From Deltaproteobacteria bacterium UBA1386 (GTDB lineage Bacteria > Desulfobacterota > Syntrophorhabdia > Syntrophorhabdales > Syntrophorhabdaceae), in contig DBQU01000080.1 in the NCBI GenBank assembly GCA_002305765.1, positions 1-30,665 of the forward strand: DNA of 30,665 bases, read 5' to 3'. This document shows positions 22,819-30,665 of the stretch, one piece after another (position 1 is the stretch's first letter; the number at the start of each line of letters is the position of its first letter). The notes under the pieces are model-generated. The model was not told where the DNA came from and did no database searches. It saw nothing but the letters and a program-made list of their open reading frames with translations. A program made the translations under genes and the position numbers.

Positions 22819-25491
22819 ATGAAATGGTACCAACTGGACACTGAGGCGGTCTTCGTCGAAAGCGGCACCCGACGGGAAGGCCTCGCGGCTTCGGAGGTGC
22901 AGGAGCGCCTCGAGCGCTTCGGACCGAACAGCCTGCCCGAGGAAAAAGGGCTCAGCCGTCTGAAGATCTTCCTTCATCAATTCACGAGCCCCCTCATATA
23001 CATACTTATCGTCTCGGCCGTCGTGACCGCCATCCTGAAGGAATACATCGACACCGGAGTGATACTGGCCGTGGTCGTCATCAATGCCATCGTCGGCTAC
23101 CTCCAGGAGTACAAGGCCGAAACGAGCGTCAGGGCGCTCAAGAGAATGGTCGTCCCGAAGGCGAGGGTCGTCAGGGATGGCGGCGAGATCGAGATCCCGA
23201 GCGAAGAGCTCGTGCCGGGAGATATCGTATTGCTGGCATCCGGTGCCAGGGTCCCCGCCGACCTGAGACTGGTCGAGATCAACGAGCTGCGGGCCGACGA
23301 GGCCGCCCTGACCGGGGAATCCCTTCCCGTGGAGAAGACCGTCGGTCCGATAACCGAGGAGGACCTCACCGCGGGGGACCAGACGAACATGGCCTTCATG
23401 GGAACGAGTATCGTCAACGGCCGCGGCCGCGGCATCGTTGTGGAAACGGGGCGAAGAACGATGCTCGGGCAGATCGCCCGCGACGTGAAGGAACTCTCCG
23501 TCACCGAGACGCCTCTCCAGCAGAAGATCGTCAGGTTCGCCCACTTCATCGGTTTCCTCGTGCTCGCAAGCGCCTCCGCCATAATTGTCCTGGGGCTCTT
23601 CCTGGGGATCAGTCTCAAGGACCTCTTCACGACCGCCGTCGCCGCGGCTGTCGCCACGATACCGGAAGGGCTCCCCATTGTGGTGACGGTGACAATGGCG
23701 ATCGGCATCACCCGGATGGCCCGCCGCAACGCCATCGTGCGCAAGCTTTCCGCCGTGGAAACCCTGGGAAGCACCACCATCATCTGTTCAGACAAGACGG
23801 GGACTTTGACAAAGAACGAGATGACCGTCAAGGCCGTCTATGACGGGTGCAGCGCCTTTGAGGTCACCGGCAGCGGTTATGATCCCGAAGGAGAAATACT
23901 GCACGACTGGGAAACCTGCGATGAGGGACCGCTGAAGGAGCTGCACACCCTGCTGAGGATCGGCCTTTTGTGCAACGAATCCCGGTTGATCCAGGAAGAT
24001 GGCCGGCTGCGGGTGGACGGTGACCCGACGGAGGGCGCCCTCATCGTTTCCGCCATGAAGGGGGGACTCGATCCCGGGGAAGAGCGAAGAAGATACCCTC
24101 AGACAGGGATCATACCCTTCGAATCGGACCACGGCTTCATGGCGACTCTCCACCAACACTCCGATGGAGAGGTCATTTTCGTGAAGGGGGCCCCCGAAAG
24201 AGTCCTCGACATGTGTTCGAGCCTTCCTTCGGGAGAAGCCATCGACAGGGCAAAGGTATCCAGGACAGCGGAGCACTTCGCCGAAGATGGGTTGAGGGTC
24301 CTCGCCATGGCCTATAAGAACGCCGGGGCGGACGTGGCCGCGGAGGCGTTCACCCGCGGCCGCCTTGGAAGCGATCTCGTCCTGGCGGGCCTCCAGGGCA
24401 TGATCGATCCTCCCCGGCCGGAGGCTGTGGAGGCTGTCAGGGGCTGCAGGGAAGCAGGCATCAGGGTGGCGATGATCACGGGTGATCATGCCGTGACCGC
24501 CTCGGCCATCGGCAGGATGATCGGCCTGGGGGAAAACAGGTCTCCCGCCATCACGGGGAGAGAACTGGAAAGGATGAGTGACGACGATCTCTTTGGCAAA
24601 GTCCAGGAGACCAGCGTCTATGCCCGGGTCTCGCCGCAGCACAAGCTGCGCATTGTCAAGCAGTACATGCGGCACGGAGAGATCGTGGCCGTCACCGGAG
24701 ACGGCGTCAATGACGCCCCCGCCCTCAAGGCGGCGCACATAGGGGCGGCCATGGGAAGGACGGGGACCGACGTCGCCCGCGAGGCCGCCGACATGGTTGT
24801 GACCGACGACAATTTTGCGTCCATCTTCCACGCTGTTGAGGAGGGAAGGATAGTTTTCGACAATATACGGAAGGTGACAGTGTTCCTTATACCCACGGGG
24901 TTCGCGGCCATCCTTTCGATCCTCGCCTGCATGTTTCTCGGGATACCCATCCCCTACGTGGCGGCCCAGCTCCTTTGGATCAACCTAGTCGCCAATGGCC
25001 TGCAGGACGTGGCCCTCGCCTTCGAGCCGGGGGAAAAGGACATCGTCAAGAGGCAGCCGCGGAGCCCGAAAGAAGGTATCATGTCGCGTCTGATGCTCGA
25101 GCGGAGCATCCTCGTCGGCGTCCTGATCTCGGCGGGTGTCATTTACAACTTCCATGACGCCCTGACCCAGGGTTCCTCCGTGGAGCACGCCCGGACGATC
25201 GCCATGACCACTATGGTCATCTTCCAGTTCTTCCACGCCTGGAACTCACGGTCTGAAACCCGGTCCGTCTTCCGTCTTAACCCCTTAAGCAACCCCTTCC
25301 TCTTCTACAGCATGATCGTGGCATCTCTGGCTCAGATCGCCGTCATCTATGTGCCCACGCTTCAGTGGGTTTTCAGGACGGATAATCTCTCGGGAGGGGA
25401 ATGGCTGCGGATAATCGCCGTGGCGGTCAGCGCGATCGCGGCGGTCGAGATCGAAAAGCTCCTGCGCGGGAACCGCAGACCGAAAGGCTAA
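22819..25491 (+). CDS. P-type cation-transporting ATPase (P2-type)
   Basis: This 890-residue ATP-driven cation pump of the inner membrane has TGES (165-168) in the actuator domain, PEGLP in membrane helix 4 (282-286), the phosphorylated Asp in CSDKTGTLT (D325), the KGAPE nucleotide-domain motif, MITGDH, and the hinge GDGVNDAPALK. This pattern is that of P2-type (Ca2+/Na+-like) pumps. In helix 6 the sequence is NLVANGLQD (722 onward), where calcium pumps have NLVTDG, so the ligand-binding Thr and Asp are changed to Ala and Asn and the ion is uncertain. ATG 22819 with GGGAG 8 bases upstream is preferred to an upstream in-frame start at 22699. A possible -10 box TATACT lies at 22703-22708. Confidence 0.93.
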   Translation: MKWYQLDTEAVFVESGTRREGLAASEVQERLERFGPNSLPEEKGLSRLKIFLHQFTSPLIYILIVSAVVTAILKEYIDTGVILAVVVINAIVGYLQEYKAETSVRALKRMVVPKARVVRDGGEIEIPSEELVPGDIVLLASGARVPADLRLVEINELRADEAALTGESLPVEKTVGPITEEDLTAGDQTNMAFMGTSIVNGRGRGIVVETGRRTMLGQIARDVKELSVTETPLQQKIVRFAHFIGFLVLASASAIIVLGLFLGISLKDLFTTAVAAAVATIPEGLPIVVTVTMAIGITRMARRNAIVRKLSAVETLGSTTIICSDKTGTLTKNEMTVKAVYDGCSAFEVTGSGYDPEGEILHDWETCDEGPLKELHTLLRIGLLCNESRLIQEDGRLRVDGDPTEGALIVSAMKGGLDPGEERRRYPQTGIIPFESDHGFMATLHQHSDGEVIFVKGAPERVLDMCSSLPSGEAIDRAKVSRTAEHFAEDGLRVLAMAYKNAGADVAAEAFTRGRLGSDLVLAGLQGMIDPPRPEAVEAVRGCREAGIRVAMITGDHAVTASAIGRMIGLGENRSPAITGRELERMSDDDLFGKVQETSVYARVSPQHKLRIVKQYMRHGEIVAVTGDGVNDAPALKAAHIGAAMGRTGTDVAREAADMVVTDDNFASIFHAVEEGRIVFDNIRKVTVFLIPTGFAAILSILACMFLGIPIPYVAAQLLWINLVANGLQDVALAFEPGEKDIVKRQPRSPKEGIMSRLMLERSILVGVLISAGVIYNFHDALTQGSSVEHARTIAMTTMVIFQFFHAWNSRSETRSVFRLNPLSNPFLFYSMIVASLAQIAVIYVPTLQWVFRTDNLSGGEWLRIIAVAVSAIAAVEIEKLLRGNRRPKG

Positions 25492-25530
25492 AAGGTGGAT
25501 CGCGCTCTTCACCCGGCGGACGGAGAGCAC

Positions 25531-25559
25531 TTGACCTCGGTCCCTTCATACTGCAATAA
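25531..25559 (+). promoter_or_regulatory. Sigma-70-type promoter of the CPA2 antiporter
   Basis: TTGACC (25531-25536), a 17-base spacer and CAATAA (25554-25559; AATAAT with 18) lie just before the antiporter gene. The transcript would start only about 12 bases before the GTG start codon. Confidence 0.5.
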
Positions 25560-25577
25560 TACGGACGGGAAAAGAAC

Positions 25578-27728
25578 GTGACGGAACAGGCCTTCTATGA
25601 GATTGCGCTGATCCTCAGCCTTGCCGCGGTCCTCGGCGCGGTGGGAATGTTGCTGAGGCAGCCCCTTATCGTAGCCTTCCTGGCGACGGGCATCCTCGCC
25701 GGGCCCGCCGGCCTTTCCCTTATCCAGAGCCATGGGCAGATAGAGCTCCTGGCGCAGATCGGGATATCGCTCCTTCTCTTCGTCGTCGGACTGAGGCTCG
25801 ATCTCACCCTTATCCGGACGACAGGCCCGGTGGCGCTCGCGACCGGTCTCGGGCAGGTGATCTTCACCAGTCTCTTCGGTTTCCTCATAACTCTCTGGCT
25901 CGGTTTTTCCCCTGTAGCCTCGCTCTATGTGGCCGTTGCCCTGACCTTCTCCAGCACCATCATCATCGTCAAACTCCTTTCCGACAAGAAAGAGATCGAC
26001 GCCCTTCACGGGAGGATTGCCGTCGGGTTCCTCATCGTGCAGGACATAGTGGCCATCCTGGCAATGATCATCCTGACGGCTGTGGGGAGCGGAGGCGCCT
26101 CGGACGGCGCGACGTTCTCGCGCATCGCCTTTACGGCGCTCAAAGGGATCGGTTTCCTCATCTGCATCGGACTGCTCATGAAATATGTCCTTCCCGGCCT
26201 GACGAAACGGCTCGCCTGGAACCAGGAATTGCTCCTTCTCTTTTCCATCACCTGGGCGGTGTTCCTGGGAGCCGCGGGAGACTATCTTGGTTTCAGCAAG
26301 GAGGTCGGCGCCTTCCTCGGCGGCGTTTCCCTCGCCTCGACGCAATACCGGGAGGCCATGGCGGCCCGTTTGGTCAGCGTCAGGGATTTTCTGCTCCTTT
26401 TCTTCTTCATCGACCTCGGCGCACGCCTTGATTTCAACACCGTAGGGCCCCAGATACCCAATGCGATCTATCTGTCTCTCTTCGTTCTCATCGGGAATCC
26501 CCTCGTCGTCATGGCCATCATGGGCGTCATGGGCTACCGGAGGCGCACCGGGTTCCTCGCCGGGCTTACCGTGGCTCAGATCAGCGAGTTCTCCCTGATA
26601 CTTGCAGCCCTCGGCCTCAGCCTCGGCCATCTCAGCAAGGAAGCCATGAGCCTCGTCACCCTCGTCGGGGTCATCACCATCTGTCTGTCCACATACATGA
26701 TCATATACTCGGGAACCCTCTACCGGTGGTTATCCAAACCGATGAAGGTCTTCGAGAAGAAACACCCCTACCGTGAACAACTGGACGCGGAGACCTGTGC
26801 CATACCCACCGTCGATTTTATTCTCATCGGTCTTGGCAACTATGGAAGCGGACTTGCCCGCCACCTCATAAGGCGCGGGAAACGCCTCGCCGGGGTGGAC
26901 TTCAACCCCCAGTCCCTCGCGGCATGGCGGTCGCAGGAGATACCCGTCATGTTCGGGGACGTGGGGGACCCTGAGTTCCTCGACAACCTGCCCCTCAATT
27001 GCTCCGCCTGGGTAGTGAGCACGGTACGAGACAAGACCCTCAACGTGACGCTGCTCCACCTCCTTCAGGAACGGCAATACGAAGGCAAGATAGCCCTGAC
27101 AGCCATGGACGAGGAAGAGGCAAAGGTCTACTCTTCAAGAGGCGCGCACGTGGTTCTCCGGCCCTTCGACGACGCCTCCGAAGAAGCGGCGGACTCCCTG
27201 ACGGAGGCGATGCATCTCCTTCCCGACGACATCGACTGGCCACTGGCTGTCGAGGAGATACGCCTCCGGAAAGACTCCGTCATCGCGGGCCAGCTCATCA
27301 GGAACCTGGACCTGCGGGCCGTCACTGGCATATCCATCATCGCCGTCAGCAGGGCCGGAAAGGTCCATCTCGATCCGGACCCGAATTTCCAGCTCTTTCC
27401 CGGCGACCGCCTGGTGCTGATGGGAGAGCCGGGCGCGTTGAAGGACGCTGTGGAGATACTCGACGAGACAAAGGAAGATGAGTTCGGGCAAGGCCCCGGG
27501 GGGTTCGCCACCGCCGAGGTCGAGGTGGACGGGGCCTCGGCCCATGTCGGCCACAGCCTGGCGGAGACAAAGTTTCGCAAGACTTACGGGGTCACGGTGA
27601 TAGGCATCGTGCGGGACCATGAGCGCATACCCATGCCCCGGCCCGAGGAACGCCTCATGGCCTCGGACAGGCTGATCGTGATAGGGACACACGAATCCGT
27701 TGAAAAGATGAAAAAGCAAAAGATCTGA
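25578..27728 (+). CDS. CPA2 monovalent cation:proton antiporter with RCK (TrkA-N and two TrkA-C) domains
   Basis: This 716-residue KefB-like antiporter exchanges K+ or Na+ for protons across the inner membrane. Residues 1-385 form the Na_H_Exchanger domain, with FLIVQDIVAIL (the QD pair at 155-156 is the expected ion site) and TVAQISEFSLILAALG. The TrkA-N (RCK) domain begins at about 412, with an intact Rossmann GLGNYGSG (418-425) and D441. Two TrkA-C domains follow (about 558-628 and 643-710), so the channel can be gated by a nucleotide or similar ligand. The start is GTG 25578; the SD is weak (GGGAAAAG). It follows the P-type ATPase by 86 bases, but with its own promoter. Confidence 0.92.
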   Translation: MTEQAFYEIALILSLAAVLGAVGMLLRQPLIVAFLATGILAGPAGLSLIQSHGQIELLAQIGISLLLFVVGLRLDLTLIRTTGPVALATGLGQVIFTSLFGFLITLWLGFSPVASLYVAVALTFSSTIIIVKLLSDKKEIDALHGRIAVGFLIVQDIVAILAMIILTAVGSGGASDGATFSRIAFTALKGIGFLICIGLLMKYVLPGLTKRLAWNQELLLLFSITWAVFLGAAGDYLGFSKEVGAFLGGVSLASTQYREAMAARLVSVRDFLLLFFFIDLGARLDFNTVGPQIPNAIYLSLFVLIGNPLVVMAIMGVMGYRRRTGFLAGLTVAQISEFSLILAALGLSLGHLSKEAMSLVTLVGVITICLSTYMIIYSGTLYRWLSKPMKVFEKKHPYREQLDAETCAIPTVDFILIGLGNYGSGLARHLIRRGKRLAGVDFNPQSLAAWRSQEIPVMFGDVGDPEFLDNLPLNCSAWVVSTVRDKTLNVTLLHLLQERQYEGKIALTAMDEEEAKVYSSRGAHVVLRPFDDASEEAADSLTEAMHLLPDDIDWPLAVEEIRLRKDSVIAGQLIRNLDLRAVTGISIIAVSRAGKVHLDPDPNFQLFPGDRLVLMGEPGALKDAVEILDETKEDEFGQGPGGFATAEVEVDGASAHVGHSLAETKFRKTYGVTVIGIVRDHERIPMPRPEERLMASDRLIVIGTHESVEKMKKQKI

Positions 27729-27758
27729 GGACTGATCGAGCCTGTCGCGGCGCGTTAT

Positions 27759-28757
27759 CTATCGACGGGTCGCCTCCCAATCGGACCTCACGAATCCCAA
27801 TATCCGCCGCGCCCTTTCCGAATGGACATGGATATCGTTCCAGTTGGGAGTCGAAACAGTCTTCTGCATGAGGAAGCCGTCTTCTCCAAACCATTGCGGC
27901 AGGACCCCCCCGAAGAAGTATCCCCTGTCTCCGAGTAGATCGGTGACCTGGCCGATCCACGGCCACGACAGCTTGAGGAATACCTGGACCACCTCAACCC
28001 CCTCACCAAGGACCCGCTTCTCTTCCCGCTCGAACTCCTCCAGGAGATCAGGCCCCGCGTCATTGACCGTCACGCGGGCAACGCGGGCCGAGTCATACAC
28101 CTGTGTATCGATCCGGGTTCGTCCCGATACCGGGAGCCCATCCGCCGAAGGTGCGAAGGTGCGCCTGTCGTCGAGGCCCGCATAGATGTACTCGAACCAA
28201 GGGGCATATGCCTCGGGAACATGGACGAGATGGGGATTCCTGACAACGGTTATGAACATGAGGGCCGTCGCCACCCTGCCCGACGCGCTCTTCTCCTTCA
28301 CATACGCCTCCGCTGGCATGAGGTCCACCTCGAGGGCCGTCTCGACAAAGGGCAGATTGGCAAGCGCAGCCTTCTGGATGTACACGTGGTTACAGACGGG
28401 CTCGCCGAAAAAGACCTTGACGCCCTCGATGCCTGGTACGGTCCTGCCGACATACTGAAAGATCATGCCCATGATACCCGCGTTCCTGAAGGCGGGCGAG
28501 ACAGCGCCGTTGCCCTTCTCATAGACCCCCTTGTCCGGTGCCGCGCGGAACAGGGAGCTGTATCCGATGACCTTCCCGTCCGCCGTCCGGACAACGATGG
28601 GTATCTGATCACGCCTCTCGCAAGCCTCGACGAGTCCCCGCGGGTCATAGACGATCTTTGCGGGGTAGGCATCACCGTAAACTTCGGTGAAAAGGTCCGC
28701 CACTCCCTTCGCGTCTTCCGGCCTGAAAAGGCCGACGTTCAGCTTCTCCGCATCCAT
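27759..28757 (-). CDS. GNAT-like acetyltransferase-fold protein of unknown substrate
   Basis: The N-terminal half of this 332-residue protein resembles a GNAT fold: FRPEDAKGVADLFTEVYG at 11-28, the beta-strand GKVIGYSSLF at 61-70, and the acyl-CoA loop region VSPAFRNAGIMGMIF (86-100). In that loop the usual RxxGxG/A reads RNAGIM, a departure at the last position. The C-terminal half (about 180-332) has the pattern RGYFFGGVLPQWFGEDGFLMQK, also found, as I recall, attached to GNAT domains in other bacterial proteins; I have no function for it. ATG 28757 has GGAGG 4 bases upstream and is preferred to an in-frame ATG 18 bases earlier. It follows the antiporter gene by 47 bases in the same direction, possibly as one transcript. 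Confidence 0.72.
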   Translation of the reverse strand: MDAEKLNVGLFRPEDAKGVADLFTEVYGDAYPAKIVYDPRGLVEACERRDQIPIVVRTADGKVIGYSSLFRAAPDKGVYEKGNGAVSPAFRNAGIMGMIFQYVGRTVPGIEGVKVFFGEPVCNHVYIQKAALANLPFVETALEVDLMPAEAYVKEKSASGRVATALMFITVVRNPHLVHVPEAYAPWFEYIYAGLDDRRTFAPSADGLPVSGRTRIDTQVYDSARVARVTVNDAGPDLLEEFEREEKRVLGEGVEVVQVFLKLSWPWIGQVTDLLGDRGYFFGGVLPQWFGEDGFLMQKTVSTPNWNDIHVHSERARRILGFVRSDWEATRR

Positions 28758-28804
28758 GGTCCCTCCTTTTGCCATCCGTTACCCCCTGTCCGGTGTCGGG
28801 CCTT

Positions 28805-30631
28805 CTAGCCGACTATCTCATGGCGACGGGCAAGCGCCTCCGTTTCATCCCGGGCGATTGCCTTGAGACGTGCCGGATCGGCCGACAGGATCTCTCCCAT
28901 CATCGTCACGAGATGCCGTGCCGTGAGTATCCTCGGCATGAAGACATAATCCGCCCCTTCAGTGTACATCTTGAGCGCCCTCTGGACGCTTTCCGCGGTT
29001 ACGATGATCCGTGCCCCTGGGTTCATTCTCCTGATATGACGGATGAAGGTGAGGTTATCCGTACCGACGAGAATGCTGTCCGGCACCGTCGAGATGACAA
29101 GTTTTGCCTTCTCCAGACCCGCGTGATGGAGGGTATCGAGGTGGCCCACGTCACCGTACACAACTTTGATACCGAGCGATTGGAGGGACGAGTGCACCTC
29201 GGGGTTGAAATCGACGACCATGATCCTGCCCTTCATGTCTTCGGAGAGCACCCCGCCATCGGCCTCCACGATCTCGCTTATCAGCGAACTGGCGTTCCGG
29301 TGAAATCCCAGTATCATTATCTCCCGGCCGGCCTCCTCCCGCTCTCCCTCATCATGGGAGCCGATGTCCCCGAATCCCACCCTGCCGAGGACAAAGCCGA
29401 GGGTTTTCTGCAGGGCGTCGCTGTAGTTGATCATGTAGGTCGAGACAACGGAGGTTATGACAAAGACGAAGATGACCAGTGACATGACATCCTGTCCGAT
29501 ATGGCCGGCCCTCATTCCCAGAGCGGTTATGACCAGGGAGAACTCGCTGATCTGTGAAAGGTTGATGGACGTCAGAAGACTGACCCTGTTCCCGTTCCTG
29601 AGAGAATACAGGACGGGGTAAACGGCCAGGAACCGCGAAACGATCAGGAACGCCGATGCTATGCCCGCTGTTGCCAGAACCCCGGGACTTCCCATTGGGT
29701 TCGGTATCTGCATCCCCAGGGCGACGAAGAAGAGGGTCACGAAGAAATCCCTGATGTTGATGACCCTCGCCATTACATCGAGGTTGTAGGGGAATGTCGA
29801 GATCGATATGCCCGCTATGAGGGCGCCCATTTCCAGGGACAGACCCAGATACCCCGCAAGACCGCATATGAAGAAACACCAGCCCAGGGACGCCACGAGG
29901 ACAAGCTCGGGGGTCTTGGATACCCTTCTGAACAGGCGCGGAAGAAGATACTTGCTGAGCAGAAAGGCAAAAACAACCAGTACGCCCCCTTTGAGAAAGG
30001 AGAAGAGGATCATGAGGATCTCTGGATTGGCGAGGTTGGGCTGGATACCGAGGAGAATGATGGCCCAGATGTCCTGGAATACGAGGACGCCCAGAGTGAT
30101 CCTCCCCGCCAGGGTGTCTATCTCGAACTTTCCGTACAGCAGCTTCACGACGATGGCCGTACTGCTCAGGGCACAGCACGCGGCAAGGTAGATGAGGTCA
30201 TATCTCCCGCCACCGACGGTAAAACCAAGAAGATAGAAGAAGCCGAGTCCAAGCAGAACGCACAGGATGAACTGAAAGAGGCCCGTGACAACGAGGGACC
30301 TGCCCGATTCCTTCAGCTTCTTGATGTCGATCTCAAGCCCTATGAGGAAAAGAAGGAGGACGAGACCGATGTGGGATATGGTCTCGATATCGCTTGCGTC
30401 GGTCACCAGTCCGAGACCGATGTTGGGACCGATCAGAACGCCGGCGGCTATATACGCGAGCAGAAGAGGCTGACGCATCATGTGGCCCAGGAAGGACATG
30501 ACGGTCGCGGCGATGATGGCTATGCCGACACTGGTGACAAGACCGCTGCCGCCATCACCGGAAGCCAGGAGTGGCTTCGAAAGTAGAATGAAAAAAGCTG
30601 ACAGGACAGCCACGCGGCATGCCAGCCCCAC
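28805..30631 (-). CDS. CPA2 monovalent cation:proton antiporter with degenerate RCK domain
   Basis: This is the second CPA2-family antiporter (608 residues), probably exchanging K+ or Na+ for protons. It starts with a hydrophobic leader (3-23) before the first antiporter helix. The exchanger domain spans about 33-405, with the ion-site pair QD in LVFQDIWAII (186-187) and LSQISEFSLVITALGM. The C-terminal RCK-like domain (about 437-560) keeps strands (VVDFNP, VVYGDVG, LVISTVPD), but the nucleotide loop reads LGFHRNASSL, losing the second and third Gly of GxGxxG, so nucleotide binding is doubtful. There is no TrkA-C domain. GTG 30631 with AGGAG 7 bases upstream fixes the start; that SD lies within a 10-bp palindrome CTCCTAGGAG (30639-30648). 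Confidence 0.9.
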   Translation of the reverse strand: MGLACRVAVLSAFFILLSKPLLASGDGGSGLVTSVGIAIIAATVMSFLGHMMRQPLLLAYIAAGVLIGPNIGLGLVTDASDIETISHIGLVLLLFLIGLEIDIKKLKESGRSLVVTGLFQFILCVLLGLGFFYLLGFTVGGGRYDLIYLAACCALSSTAIVVKLLYGKFEIDTLAGRITLGVLVFQDIWAIILLGIQPNLANPEILMILFSFLKGGVLVVFAFLLSKYLLPRLFRRVSKTPELVLVASLGWCFFICGLAGYLGLSLEMGALIAGISISTFPYNLDVMARVINIRDFFVTLFFVALGMQIPNPMGSPGVLATAGIASAFLIVSRFLAVYPVLYSLRNGNRVSLLTSINLSQISEFSLVITALGMRAGHIGQDVMSLVIFVFVITSVVSTYMINYSDALQKTLGFVLGRVGFGDIGSHDEGEREEAGREIMILGFHRNASSLISEIVEADGGVLSEDMKGRIMVVDFNPEVHSSLQSLGIKVVYGDVGHLDTLHHAGLEKAKLVISTVPDSILVGTDNLTFIRHIRRMNPGARIIVTAESVQRALKMYTEGADYVFMPRILTARHLVTMMGEILSADPARLKAIARDETEALARRHEIVG

Positions 30632-30665
30632 GGGATATCTCCTAGGAGCCTGTCGGAGAATTGCT

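Noticed and set aside
30639..30665. Right window end as a possible insertion-sequence end or attachment site
   Set aside because: The short palindrome there is explained by the SD of the antiporter gene; no transposase or matching inverted repeat is in the window.

Overview
The window looks like a chromosomal segment of a Gram-negative, GC-rich anaerobe, most plausibly a Desulfobacterota (former Deltaproteobacteria) lineage of the syntrophic/aromatic-degrading kind. This is inferred from gene content: a sigma-54 two-component system beside a liv-type importer with an acyl-CoA ligase, a GH57/DUF3536 protein, stand-alone Fis-type HTH proteins and TrpXYZ-like ABC genes. No rRNA, tRNA, CRISPR array, insertion sequence or phage gene was seen.

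Layout. (1) 1-3376, plus strand: an ABC importer in which the permease is fused through an extra membrane segment to two tandem substrate-binding domains, followed by its ATPase. Its 5' end is cut off or broken at the window edge. (2) 3584-4897, plus: a small secreted Cys-rich protein, a flavodoxin-like protein and a 68-residue highly charged protein with a clear sigma-70 promoter. (3) 5075-8791, minus: an M23 peptidase and a GH57 glycosidase joined stop-to-start. (4) 9149-15488, minus: a six-gene operon livK-livH-livM-livG-livF-acyl-CoA ligase, preceded by a sigma-54 promoter at 15547-15561. (5) 15721-18825, minus: a soluble PAS histidine kinase, an NtrC-type regulator and a mini-protein carrying only a Fis-type HTH; these are the obvious candidates to control the liv operon. 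(6) 18826-19708: an intergenic region with a HAD-phosphatase remnant, dispersed repeats, and then a promoter, a Val7 leader peptide and an attenuator in front of (7) an acetolactate synthase large subunit (19709-21382). (8) 21402-22586, minus: an MFS transporter. (9) 22819-30631: an ion-homeostasis cluster with a P-type ATPase, a CPA2 antiporter with RCK domains, a GNAT-like protein and a second CPA2 antiporter whose RCK domain is degenerate.

The strongest new-looking elements are the ilvB attenuator (leaderless Val7 peptide, 11-base antiterminator pairing and a perfect 13-bp terminator) and the permease-SBD-SBD fusion. A third is the compact circuit of kinase, NtrC, mini-Fis and sigma-54 promoter ahead of an import-and-activate operon for an unknown carboxylate. 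Four intergenic places share short tandem repeats built on a TTGAA core.
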